Of a stretch of 64,000 bases of DNA, positions 11,201 through 24,900 are shown piece after piece. Position 1 is the stretch's first letter. Each line of letters begins with the position of its first letter. Both the position numbers and the translations under genes were made by a program. The notes beneath the pieces were generated by a model. It saw only the letters and a program-made list of their open reading frames with translations. It ran no database searches and was not told the origin of the DNA. The DNA lies in assembly GCA_037013685.1 (NCBI GenBank), contig CM072889.1, positions 4,659,976 through 4,723,975 on the forward strand, in the 5' to 3' direction. This stretch comes from Acridotheres tristis (Eukaryota; Chordata; Aves; Passeriformes; Sturnidae).

Positions 11201-14200
11201 GCCCCTTATGGATTCATTTATGCTTGAAAACTCAGGGAAATGAACCACATGCAAGAGGACTATAATGTATTTTCTAGATTTGTACTTTCTCAATGGGTCA
11301 CAAAGGAGCTGTTCTGCAGAAATCTTGATCCTAGGAAGTGACTGTTTTTATAAGGCTCTTCAAACAGAAGCTCTGCTTCACAGAAAATATTTCCATTTCA
11401 TAAGTCTCCCACTCATGTCCCTTTTCATCAGTTAATCAAACTTTTATTAAATGTTTATAAAACCAAAACTATTTGACTATTTGGAAACTATTTGTTCAAA
11501 CTACAAAGAGGAAATTGGGGAGAAGAGCTTGGCACAAGCATTAAAGCTGTAGTTCCTGAAACTTGTCCCACTTGTCTTTAGCCAGCTTGAGTTAAAGTGG
11601 GTCTGTGTAAGGAGAGAGAGAATGCAGAATGCAAAATGACAAAAAGGAATAAACTGGCAGTGAACCAGGCTGGGTACTCCAAGAGGGAATAACTAATTTG
11701 GTATCATTAGTAGCTTCTGGTACTGGTATTCACACACCTGAAAAACACAGGCTGCCCTTTACACAGTCCTGGCTTTTTCTGCCTCATGTCCTGGGAAGTG
11801 GTTCCTTCTGTCTGAAGCCCAGGTTTGCTGTCAGACCCATTTCCCACCCAACAGGGCACCCTTGCTCAGTACTGTGTTATCAGGCATAGAGAGCCCTTGC
11901 CCTGGACAATTCAGGTTTGTGAGCAGGCTCTCTGGTTCACTTAGGTGATGATTTAGTCCAGTTCGTTGTAGTAAAAAATGTCACTGATATAGAAAATTAA
12001 TAAAATAATCTTCCACCATACCAGAGGAACGGTGGGAGAGAGACTGGAACTAAGAGGAAGGCCTTTGAAGCCAACACTTAATTATATTTGTGGCTTTTGA
12101 ATGCAATGCATCAAAGTGGGAAAGAGAAGACTGTTTCCCTCTCAGTTTTTCAATAATAAAGGAATAAAATGTCTCCTGTGTGCAGTGAGTGTGCTCATAT
12201 GGGAATCCTAGAGGCATTGCTGGAGTCCTGCCTGAGTAAGAACAGCAGGATGAGAGCCCTGTGGAGCAGCACTGATGTGCACTGAAAGAGATAATGGAGG
12301 AGTGGAAAGTACCATCATTTAGAGGACACGTCATGAAGCAGTGTCAGGAGGTGTTTCTGCAGATGAAGATAAATTGCCATATGCAGTCATCCCATCAGCC
12401 AAAAGGAAAAATAAATTTTACATATGAAAAATAATAGATCTGCCTTTGTAGGAATGGTGCAATGCAGAGTGCAAAATGGTCCTGACTGACTTCCCCCAAA
12501 CCAAAACATCACTTAGAGTTTTGAGTTTATAAAGGCAGCCAGGAAGACGCTCTGTAATCTCAGTTTCTGTTTTGCAGTTGTTTCTCTTTACTACACAATA
12601 CAGTCGTAATTCAGACTTGCCGTAAGTTTTCAAGAAGGGTTGGCCTTCGCTGCCCTTGATTTTCTACAACAATTAATGGGCATTTTGGACTTGCACCACT
12701 AAGGTTATTTTAACTGTTGATTATGGCATGATTTCAGCCCTGCCCTCAGCTGAACATCTTTGGGTTCCTGTGCCAGTGCCCCTCAGTAGGGCTGGAAAAT
12801 GAGGTAGATTTTGGTAGTATTGTGTTGCAGGTCTCACCCCCTTGTATTCCCTTGGTTTTGCTCTGTCATTTCTCCACCTTAGCAGGCACTGCACTTTCTG
12901 CTACACCCCACTTCTTTTACTGGCACTGCACCCTTGTTCCGTAGGCAGGCCTATGGAGAAGGGTTTTCAGAAATGTGAAGAAAGCTCAACTTGAATTTTT
13001 ACTGTGTCTTAACTCAAATGTTTTTATTATATCAATGAATGGAAATCTGGGAGACATTAGAAAAGCAGTGGCACTGAAATGGCCTCAAATTCACCCTTGA
13101 TCCTGTAATTATGCTTTCCAAGATACCATCTCATTATCTAAAACTCAACTGTGTGATTAGTTATATCTCATTTTTGTAATTACAAGCTATATATTTGTCA
13201 TATGTGTGGAAGCAGAAAACATTGCCATTATAAATCTATGGTTTATGCAGCTTCAGCAGGAATTGCTAATGAGCAAATCTTCCTCTCTGTCTCGTTCTAA
13301 TTTTTTTTCTGAAAAGCTTTTTGAAACAAACTCCTGCAAATGGAAACTGAGCCTGAAAATTCAAATGGTGAAGTGCCTCCCTTAGGCCTTCTTCTTGCTT
13401 TGCTCTTGAGGTATCTGTCTATGTTAATAGACCATGATAATAAATTTCCTGAATTTGTTTTGTTTTTCTGTTCTTAAAGATGTCATTTTTCTTTCTTCCA
13501 CAAATAATAATGCGAATGCAAATCTCAGAGAAGATTAGTGCAGCTAAAAAACCAATAATCTTAGCAAGCATCTGTCGTCATGGGAAAACTGCACTCTAGA
13601 GGAAAGCAAAGCTCAAATTCAGAATCTCTCTTCTTGTCTTAAAATGTCTGTGCATTTGTAGTCACCAAACTGAACTGTCCTGGCTGAGTAGTGAGAGCAG
13701 AACATTTAGGATGTGCTTTTTCCAGATCAACACCTTGAGTTTGGTGATTCGGTTTTGTTTTTCAACTATCTTCTTTTTCCTATCTGAATTGTACATTATA
13801 AAATCACTATAGCTGTCTCAATGAAACCATAACCAAATTTCAGTGCCAGGGGAGTTTTATGCATGGCCTTCCTTACCCTAAGAAGGGTTTGTCTGTGCTC
13901 CTGGTGCCCTCCTAAATTACGTTTTCCCTGTGTGCTCTCTGTGGATTGTTTTCTTGCTTGGTATTTTTCCCTCCCATCTACCCATTGGTTTTGATTTCTC
14001 TGCTGCTATTTTCAGTTCAGTTCAATTCTCACTACTTGCCTGGATCTCCTGCCCACAATATGGTCCCAGCTCCCCACTGGACACCCATGTATGAATAATC
14101 CTTGTTTTCTGACAGATCACAATTCTTGTTTAGGATCACTTTTCCCTTCTTCCCTTTGAAATGCACAGTAGACATTTCTTGCTTATTTGCACTTTTTTCC

Positions 14201-15872
14201 TTGCTCCTGTTATTACTAAAATGCCAGCCAACCAAATTAATATTTGGAGTGGGGCTGCTGTGTGAAAGGTACAGTTTGAGCTCAGGATACAGTAATGAGC
14301 TGTAATACAACACTTCTCTTGCAATGGTGTAAAATCATTAAGCAAATGTACAGAACACTTTTAAACTGCTGCTAAGTATCAGTAGAATAAGAATTTAAAT
14401 TCATAATCCTTCTTCTCAAGTTCATGCTGTCTGTGAAGATTAATACTTAGATCACTTTTTATATAAATACAGCACTGACTTTCAAGACTTAGTAGGTTTG
14501 GTTTTTATGGAGGTGATGATGTGTTTCATTTTTGCTTGGCAAAACAGTGACAGCAATTTACTGGATTTGTTGCTTTTATGACCTGTAGATGCAGTGTGTG
14601 TGTGCTAGCACGCATATTCCCAATTTTATTCCTTTATGCAGTTAGAGTAAGAAAAAAGATTTAATGCTGTGATGTCATTCACACTATGAAGCCTTGCAAT
14701 GAACGGCAGGAAAACAGCTGTAGTCACCTTATGGAAAAAAGAAACTTCAATGCAGCAGCAATTGCGCGTGACTGTAGCATTGTGCTGCTGCAGAGGAGCC
14801 CTTTGGGAATGTGCCAATGGATATCACAGGTCCTGAAGCACAACTTGAGCAGATATCTGTTGATTTCCTAAGGTGCCATGAAAATACATTGCATTTTTTG
14901 GTGTGTTTCCATTTTGAGTATTGCCACAGTTAGTTGGTTATTTCCCTCCCAATCAATCTTTTCTTCTGGCTGACTGAATGATGTCTTTCCACGTCATTGA
15001 TTTCCTTTTGAGGTAATATTTTGTTGTTTTCACAGCCTACCTTCCAATTGTATTCTGCAGTGTGCTTTGTGTATGGAGGGAAAACCAGTATTATTCCAAG
15101 GGAGTTCTAATGAAATGGCAAAACATTTCAGCATTTCTGTTTGTCTGAGGGAGACGGATTTTCTGTAACCATGCCCTGGACTTAAGTTTTCATCTGCAGA
15201 ATTGAACTTAAGTTTGTATTTATCTAAAACTAAAGTCCTATTCAAGTAATATATTCAACTGTTCTAAATACACAATGTTGCTTTGTAGACAACAGATGTC
15301 TGTTCCGGAAACAACAATATTGGTGTCTAATTAGAGCTTACATTGTGAAAATTGTGTCTAGACTTCAGAGAAGATACTGTGATTTCTTCAGAAATAGAAA
15401 AAAGACCTGGAGGATATTGGCACTGCTTCACAGGGCTGAAAAAACCCAGACATTGTTTCAATTTATAGTTATTGAGATTAAGTAAAGAACTACAAAAATA
15501 ATATATTTTTGTAGTCTACAGGCCCCCACTGAGCTGTGGATTGTTTCTAGAGTCCTGCCATGCTCACAGTCTGTCCATGGACCTGGGAAAAGCTGTGCAT
15601 GAAGAGAAAGGTTTACTTTGCCAGACTCTTTCACTTTCCTATCACCCATCTCGTGCCTTTTTGGAAAGAAATTTGTTAAAATAACTGTGTAGATCTGTAG
15701 GGAACAAGGTCGGTTTATGAAAATACTTTTGTATATTTTAATTCAAATTAAATTCATATTTAAACTGTTCTGTTTAGCTAAAATGTAAATTCAGATGCTA
15801 AACTGAACCAATCTGTCTGCTGCATATGCTTTATCATCAAACTGTCTTGACAACCCTTGTTAACATTTGCAT
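8202..15872. other. Non-coding stretch with an AT microsatellite
   Basis: No supported gene. The only clear structure is the TA-rich tract near 10.2 kb, listed separately. The remainder is ordinary AT-rich single-copy-looking sequence. Confidence 0.55.
10205..10295. repeat. AT-rich microsatellite-like tract
   Basis: Imperfect TA/TATG runs such as ATATATACATATATG and TATATATAAATATATTTAT, with almost no G or C. Confidence 0.8.
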
Positions 15873-15944
15873 AAACTGTACAGGCTAATAATAATGATGA
15901 TGATGGAATTAGCCTGTTAGTATCTTATTTTTGTTGTACAGTTT
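15873..15944. repeat. Nested inverted repeats
   Basis: The outer arms AAACTGTACA (15873-15882) and TGTACAGTTT (15935-15944) are perfect complements. Inner arms CAGGCTAAT (15881-15889) and ATTAGCCTG (15908-15916) are also perfect complements. The two pairs overlap on the left by two bases and are separated by an 18-base insert on the right. A small (ATG)n run lies in the loop. Confidence 0.75.
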
Positions 15945-18900
15945 TAATCTCTGTAGGAAGGAAAACCACTATATCTTTTGAATTAGTCAATGACTCTGCT
16001 TTACTATTATTAGCTATTTGTATGTGTTTGTCTCCCTAGATAGCACAGCAAAGCCTGCTGGTTTCCTTGTGGGGAATCTTGAAACTTGTCTGTTGTGCTT
16101 GTGATCTCAATTATTATATCATTTAATAGTAATATTTCAGCATGTTTAACTGACCTTCCTCTGAAGTGTATTCAGTGCTGAATCTGGTTAGAAGTAATTT
16201 GCAAAGTAATTGTGGACAACATGATCATGCATCTCATCTGCTCTGTATAAATCCTTTATAAGTCATATAATGGACTTGTGCAGAAGTTGGTGTTGCTGAA
16301 CAGCCAGCAGGGCAAGGGAACAGGGATAAGAGTCATCCTACAACCTTTGAGGTCCTGAGTTTTTTCAGTTCCACTGCTCTCTGTCCTTTTATAAGATATC
16401 TAAGTTTGGTGGTTAACATCTTTCTGTATTTTTCTATACTGGCGTACAGGTTACCCCTGACCCCTGTTTCTTATATCAGTAATGCATCAGGACAAAACAG
16501 GTAATTTTAATATTTTGTAGTTTGTGTAAGATCTCTAGAATGCAATTGATGAAAATTTCTAAAGAGAGATGTAATTGTGTTTGTTAATCAATGTACAAGA
16601 AAGGAAAAATAAATTTTAAGTGGTTATATGATATATATATATTCAATTAAATAGTTTCATCATGTAAAATGGTTTGTTAAGCTAGTTTTAGCTTCTTATT
16701 AGGATTTTCATATGAGCAAATAGCAGCATATAGTTTTGCCAAAACCCCTCATTTGACTGGTTTGACTTCAGTTTCCATTTCTCTTCTAAACTGATCCTTT
16801 TTTAGATAATGTGAGGGAGCAAGACATGTGACTGACTGAAGTTTGAAATATCTCTTTATAATTATAGCTTTTAAATTACAGGAGAGATTCCCTTTAATTT
16901 TAAACTTTATTTTTATGTTTGGGGAGCAAAAGTCGGTGGTTCCAAAGCACGGAAGTATAACAATATATTGCTAATACCATGGTATGGTATTGTCAGAGAG
17001 GGATTTATAAAAAGGAGAAAAAATTAAAAAAATTTTAAAACTCCACTGGCCATTTTGAATGATGTGAAAGAGACTTTCATGTTGTAAATCCTTGCCTACC
17101 AGACTGGGTGGTTTTGATCTGTGCTTTCAAGGTTGTGTTGGCCATGCTCATTCTTTTCATCCTTGTCTTTGTCGAGGAGCTCCAAAGCCATGAGCAGCCC
17201 CTCAGCTGGGAGCCTCCCTCCCAATCTGCTCCTCCTGCCCTGTGTCCCAGCCTCCAGCTGGTTCCTTCCTTCAAGCCTGCTCTTCTTTCCTCATGCTCTG
17301 GCACCAGCCTGGGTACCCAATCCAAAACCATTACATAAGGAGTGTGACTTGTACAGTGCACAAGTGGTGTGTGGGTGCAGGCACATCTTGGGGAGAGTGG
17401 AATGATGGGCTGAGTAAAAATAGGCATTGCAGTATGTGCCAAGATGAGTAAATTACATTGTCGGCTGAACAACGAAACCTAATCCCCCTTCTCCTGCCCA
17501 CTTTCCTCCCCCAGCTCCTAATAACTGTAATCCAATAAAATAAAAGACACAAGTGAAAGGAAGTAGAAGCTGGGTTATTTTCTATCACTTGCCAAATATT
17601 CAAGTATTTCACCTGATGTGAAGTTTTCAAGTTTGTAAAGCATTTTAGTGGGAAGACAGAAAGCATTGGTCAGTTCTCTGAGTTTATGCATACACACACA
17701 CACAAAAACAAATAAGAATCCACATGAAGGACCATAATTCACTGGCTTGTTTAAGGATCATGGAACTGCTTTAAAGATATGTTAAATAGCCAACAGGGTG
17801 GAAGTTGTGTATAGATTTGTTATCTGTGATGAGGTAGTGTCAGATTGTGAATTTGATGAGTTGTTTTGTATTAGTTGTAATTATGGAGCATCAGTGCAAA
17901 TATATCATGTACACTGGGATATACCAAAAGGTAATGTTACTGATTGCACCTGACATTTTGATAATAAGCTCCTGTTGAAATCATACAAAAGGTAATTTTA
18001 AATCTTCTATCTGTGTCAGAGTTATGGCTTTATGGCCAAAACATTAATTAGTTTTATGCTACAGCTGTGATGCAGTTTAATTTTGCAGTGTTGGAAAGAC
18101 AGCTCTATGTATGAGAGGCTAAGTTAAAAATATTTCTCATGGGGCATTGATGTGGACAGTTGCCAAGCCGGACCTTCAGATCGTTCCAGGGCTTTCAGGT
18201 GCAAATATCTACTTCTTAAAATAGCACTGATCGGCAAAATGCCTTTAAAAATCCAGTCTATAGGGACTTCCATCTTGCACCAATCTATAAACCACTGCTC
18301 TGTGCTTCAGCTTTGGGATTTGTGAAACATTTTCTGTATGCATTTGACTTGGAGCCAAAGGAGAGTTGGAACTTTGCAAACCAGCCTCACAGAAAGAGGG
18401 TTCTGTGTGTCAGAACTTACCAAAATGAGTGTGGGTTGACTGGAAGAAGTTCACAGTGTTAAGAAGGGGTCCAGGAGCTTGGTTTTCTCCTCAAAAAAGG
18501 TTATTTGGTATAATGGGTAACACCATCCCATTAAAGTGCCTGATGGTCCTCAAGCCCTGGGCAGCCCAGTGGAAATCTCTGGCTGGATCTGCAGAGAGGT
18601 TTATTCTCTCTGACCGGCCACTGATGGGCACTGGAGGCAGTTGGGCAACACCCTTTGTTTTATAGCTCTGCTTTGCTGTGCTTGTGCATTGCAGGGAAAG
18701 GCCAGGAAGAAAAGAAGGGAGCTGACAGGTCTGAGCTTTCAGCAGCTTGTGAGATGTCCCCATCTAAGGAACAGCTTTGAGGCAGGTGATGAAGGGATTT
18801 GTGATGTGTCCACTTGGTGAAAACAGCTCTTTCAGGTCTGTGCAGTGCTGTTGTGTTGCTTGTTTTCCCTTGTGCTGTCGACCTGCAGGGTTGTTGCTGT

Positions 18901-21900
18901 GATGGGTGAGCTTTGTTTCTCTAGCAATTAGAGAAATCTGCTATTTACTAATTAGAAGTGCGATAGTGAAAGGTTTGTTGGGTTTTTTTCTGAGAGATTT
19001 TGCAGTGGAGGTTAATTGTGCTCAATAGACCTGTGCATGATTATATAAATTATAAATTATTTAAAATGATGCTTGTGATTCCATGAGCTTGACTACTGAG
19101 CATCTTGTGGGAGGGAGGAAAACTTTTAATGGTTTGTTTGGCACAAAAAAGCTTAACTTAAATGCTTTGCTGTTCATGTTTGTAATGCATTCCCCTTGGT
19201 CTCTCTTTGCAAAATCAGTCAGTGGGCCAACACTTCAAATCTTTGAGAACCAGGCAAGCTGTTTTGACTTTATGAAATTTTAGCCCGGGAGGGATAAAAG
19301 GCTGCATGTAACGAAATCAGGAGTTATTTACTGGAGCTTACAGATTAATGGGCAGCCTGGCCAGAGCCCAGCATGTACCTTAAAGACATTAGAGAAAACA
19401 TCTCATACCAACCTGAACTTGCCAGCAGAGGAGAAAAATCACATGTGGTATTAACTCACATGTGACTTCTTATTGTAAATATTGTGGTCATATTGGGATA
19501 TTTTTCTTAACTCCTCTCAATACTGTCTCGGTTAGAAGCACACGACTGACTCATTCCTGCATCTGGGTATTGACGTCATTGTGATGCACTTTTCATTTCT
19601 AGCATGAGTGTTCCAGTCTCTCCAGTATGGAATTTAAATGAAAACATGATGCCCTTTATTATTACTGAGAAGTAAATGAACTAGAAAAATTACATTCATG
19701 GGCTTTCCAACTCATTCTCTATTGCACTGAACATATTGGACATCAGAGCCTGTCAACACAGTCATCGGAAACTGTCTACTTCAGTGTTTCACTCCTAAGA
19801 GCCTGAATTATTCATCAGAGATTTTACTATGTTAACATATTCTTATGATCACTTTGACTTTAATTCCAGTGCATTAAAAAGGAAGTTCACTGTTTATCTT
19901 TGCATAAAAACAGACGACTGTCTTAGTGCTTTATCAGACACCTTTCTAAATCCTTTGTAGCAAGTCAGAGCAGAAAAAAGCACAAAGTAATGTCAGAGCA
20001 CATCAAATTAAATTGTTTACAACAGCCAAGGTGTGATGGTAAAGCTAGCTAGAAGTTAGTCAAGTTAGTGAAAAGTTTCTAGAGGTCTGGATGGAGAAAA
20101 TTGACGTGTTTTATTCTTCAGGATGGGCAGTCTGCAGCAGGATGCATTTCATGATCAGGTCCACATGTGCCATCCCTGTCACAGCACTGGGGCAAGGGAA
20201 GTGGGAAAGGCCGTGGGCAAATTAGAATACTTTGAAGGTCTGAAGTTTTGGTACAATTACTGCTTGGGAAAAAGGTGAGAGAGGTTTGTTTTTCTAAAAT
20301 AACCTCCTTTGGTGACAAAATAAATGTATTCTAGAGAGTTTCTCTGAGCTGATGCTCAGGGGTTTCTTTATGACCAGCACTATGACAATGAACAAAGCAA
20401 AAGTAAAGTGATGTTTTAGGAGGAGAAATTGCATTCTGTGGTGTGAGAGGACATAAAGGTTGTGATGACTTTTTCTGAAACCTTATCAAAAGTATGATAG
20501 CTATAGGTCTATTTAGAAGCTTGAAAGAAAAGAGTTTTCAGAGTGAATATGTACACATGTACATAACATACATAATGATGTCATGGTTTTAGTTTTGCCA
20601 GTGTAAGTGAAGGTCAGCATCCTGGAGCAGAGCTCCGAGCCACAATCCATGCAGTTCTTCTGTTCTGAGTGTTAACTTGGAGAGAAGGACAATTGTGGGT
20701 TCATGTGTTCAGAATGTTTGTTTTCATGTTGCCATAAAGCATCATGAGGGTCACTTCCAGGTCAACTCAGAATGACAACTCTTGTCAAGGGGTTGTGTGC
20801 TCCTGCTGTGGGAGCTCACAGGGTGGTGACAGAGAACAAGAATGGTGTTTCTGTCTGTTCACATGCTCTTACATCTGGGGAGAGGCTCAGTGCTATGCAC
20901 AGAGCTAAATAAAGTATGAACAGAACCCAGCAAATGCATTTTGAGCTCCAAGTGCCTTTCAAACAACTGAACATTACTGCTAATGCAAGGAAGAGCTCTT
21001 AAAGATACTGCCATTGTTTAAATATGGGTCAAGTATGAATTTCTTAGATACTAAATTTAAGCATAAGCATGAAGTAGGCCGAACAGCAGTAATGTGAGTT
21101 GTGTATTTTTTGGTTTAGGCTTTGATTTTGGGGGGTTTCACTTGTTCCCCTGTTTAATTTCTTTCTTTTCTTGGGTTTTGGTCTGAATCTAACTGAATCC
21201 TATTTTTTAAGAACTTCCATGATTTGGAATTGCTTAGAAAACTTGTTTAAGGAACCCAAATGCACAGACCTTGAATAAGTTATATCAGTTTAGAGGATGT
21301 CAGCAGAGGGAAGATGGGATGTGTGAGTACAAGCTGTCTAATGCCATGAGGAGCTCTTGTCCACCTATCCCTTCCCTGGTCAGTTTTAAGGGCAGTGATT
21401 GTCTGAATCCCACCCACAGACACCATGACCTGGGTAAAGTCGGGGCTTTCCAGCTCACACAGAGCAGGATCTCCTTGGCTGCTGCCTGTCCAGGAGCCAT
21501 GGGAAAGGGGTGTCTCTGTTTCCCCATCTGCAGGCAGTGGAGGAGCCCTGCCAGGGCTTCCAGAAGCTGAAACTGAACTGTCCATGTTCTCCAGGGGGAA
21601 ACCCTGGAAGCAGAACAGTGTCTTTTCCGACTGACTTTTGCTAGATGAAGCAAATCAGCAGTCTGGTAATTATAATCTGTTCTGTTTTGAAAAGTATTCC
21701 TCTCAAGCACGTAGCAAGCACAGGCTTTTGATATGTATATTGATAATACATGTCTAAAGTATTGCCATTTCTTTTGGAATATTACAGGAAAAACTATTTT
21801 AAAATTAATTGCCTGGAGATATGTATTTTTTGTAGCAGGCACATTTATGTAAAATCAATTTCCAATATTCATGTATTGTGAATGTGATCTCAACATATAC

Positions 21901-24900
21901 ATTTAATTATAGTTGGGAAGGAGTCTTGTATTGTGCTGATTGGTATTGCATTTCATTGGTAACAAAATTATGACAGGAATGCATGCCTAAAACTTTGTAT
22001 GCTGAATATTTTCACCTGAGGTTTGAAAGTACCATCCTAACAAATATTTTGTGTAGAAATTAGAAAGTAATCGTGAACATTACTCCTACATATTTTGCCT
22101 GCAGAAAAAAAACCTAAATTCAGTAACAAAATATTCATCACTAATTGCTACTTAAACCTCTGTGACCTTAGATTTTCTCTGGTGTTTAGCTTTGAATAAA
22201 TTATTTTTTAAAAGCCCTCAATGCATGCCTTAAGCTACTATTTTTAGCATATTTCCATGAAGTTTTGAGAATTGTGCACAGACCGTGAATGTATGTGGTG
22301 TAAAAGAGGTGGAGAAAAGGTGATAGCAGGTTTCATAGCGCTGTTCTGTGAGGAAGGAAAGCAGTAGGCAGTGCTGAAGCCTTTATGGCAAAGAGAAGCA
22401 TCAAAGCTCTGAGCCCTGTGTGGTGTGACCGCTGCCAGAAGAAATATGACAATTCTCAAAACAAAGCCACCCCCCTGCTACCCCCATAAGCTCTGGATGT
22501 GAATATCATCTCCCTGGTGCATGCTGATTTGTGAAACTCACTGAGAAACACTCTCTTTCTCATTTCATTGAATGTTTTTTGGCTTTGTGTTTTCTGGTTT
22601 TGCATTTGGAAATTGTTAGTGTTCAGCTCTGCCCTGTTCATGCCTGACTTGTGATTTGCTCACAGACTTTCATAGCTTGAACTGCCCTGCCACTCTGACC
22701 TTTCAGACAGTTTTCAAAGTGTGCTTTAAAGGCAGTTGTTCAGATCTGATCTCATGCATGAGGATTTGCTCCTCGTATCTAAAATTTCTTGTACTATGTT
22801 CTTGGAAAAGAAGAACTATCAACACCTCCCCTTGAAATCTGCTCATGTTTGCAAGGTGAAGAACTGGAGAAACCAGGATCCATCCTCTTCCCAAGGGCCA
22901 AAGTTTTGCCTCAGGATGGGAAGAGCACTTAGAACAATCTACATGTGAGGGCACTCAAGGGACGTAAAAGCAAAAAAGATCAAACGCAGATTCAAAATAA
23001 ATTACAAAATATCTCCTGTTCTTAGCTTTCTTATCAGCATTTTGCTTTCTAGGAACTTCATCTTCTGCATTTTGCTTTGTACAAGAATAACTAAGTCCTG
23101 CAATAGTTTTCCGTTATATATTGATTTAAACTGCAAGTTTAATATAAAAGTAGGAGATAAAATATCCTAGGAATATAGTGTTATGCTAAAATAAGATTGA
23201 GAACTTTAGTTTGATGCATAACATCTATTTAAAGTAGTCACGTAATTTATTGGAGCTGAGCTTCTACTGAAATAGTTCTGCAGTTTCATTATCACTTTTG
23301 TAGGCAGACCTCTGATCTAGATAACCAGGGGAATGCTATTTTGGAGGAAAATATTCTAAATGCCTGCCTCTTTCTGAATTACAAGGGGATAAAAGGAGAA
23401 TACTTCCCTTGTGAATCAAAGGATGATATTTATGAAGAATTCCAGAGCTTGCTTTTCTTGAAACTTAAAATAGAACATTGAGAGTTCTTCACCTTAACAA
23501 AATGCTAGGTTTCTAAAAACTGAACGATTTCTGATCTATATATTCTGGCAGTTTCTAAAATAGGGTTATTTTTGTCCAAACTGTGAGCCAGGTTTAGCAA
23601 TTCTGAACAAAGTATGTGTCTGTAGGCTCTGCATTTTGGTAGTCCTTCAAATCATCCTAATATCTTAAAAGCTGAGATCCATCTCTAAAATACGAAATTG
23701 TTGGGGTTTTTTTATAGAGAGACTTTTAGAACGGATTCAAAGTAGCTATAAATCAAAGCTGCAGCCTCTGTGTTTTCCTCTCAAAGGTGGCTTTGGAAAG
23801 CATTTGCTTGTGACCCCTACCTTTCAGGCACCTGAAACTGCAGCAAACTATTGAGTGAAAAATGAACACCTTATCTCTGCACTGTAGCAGCAGGCCAGTG
23901 ATGCATGCAATGCAGGTGGGCTCTACATTAGTCTCTGGACAACTCTTGGCTCTCTCCGTTCTGTGACTGTGTCTGCAGAGCTCTGAAAGTGCAGGGAAAA
24001 GGGAACAGAGAGATGGCAGGGGAGCTGCTGGAGACCTGCTCTATGAAACCACCCCTATGGGGAATGATAGAGATCAGATTAGATCCTGAAGCACACACAG
24101 CCAAGTTCCTGGGTTTCAGAGAACTGCTAAAACTTCTGCAAATAGTTTTGTTCATGTGTTTGGGTTGTTTGCTTTATTTTGTTTTGTTTGTTTTGTTTTC
24201 TCTCAGCACTTCATATGCTGTCAATAGTAGGAGCCAGGAAGCTGCTGGGATCTGCAGCATGATTTTGGCAGGTTTTCTTGATAGAGGCTGAAAAAGCTTG
24301 AACCCTACTAGGCCTCTCTTTCCCTTGCTAGCAAAAGGGCAGTTAACCTCTTTTATCTGTAAATGCTTTTGTAAGAAATAATTGGGGAATTTGCCTAAAA
24401 CTCCATGCCATGAGAAAGTTTCATTGGGCAAAGTCATCAAGTGTGTGCAGGGATGGAAAAAGACGGACCAAGGACAGCAGCAAGTCCACTCCTGGTTCTG
24501 ACTAAAGATAAAACTTTCATTGCATGATTATTTTTTTCCTCCAGAAAGAAAAGCTTGATTGCTGGTCTCTCTGGCATGTTTCATAAATATCCATTGCATT
24601 TATCTGATCTGCTGATTTTGGGGAAACATATTCTTAAACACATTTTTCTTTTTGCTAATAAACTTTCTGATGAAAACTCTTCTACAGAAAGATGCTTCCT
24701 GCTAGTTTTTGCATTGGAGAAGAAGAAGGGACTAATCACTGCATATGGTATTTAAATAAGCTGAGAGGGGACAACAAGATCATTGAGAATCTTCACTGAG
24801 AGTTTAAGACTCTCACCAAGTTATTGAGAGGACCACAGGGCACTGACCATGAAGGTTTCATGAATCATCAGACCAAACCATTATATCTGTGAATTAAACT

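Noticed and set aside
17077..17472. 131-codon minus-strand frame in a GC-rich patch
   Set aside because: All overlapping frames are similarly open because of composition; the patch may be an unidentified repeat but I could not name it.
21300..21842. 180-codon minus-strand open frame
   Set aside because: The length is about what chance allows in 64 kb over six frames. Composition is unremarkable, it overlaps frames on the plus strand, and no domain is recognisable.
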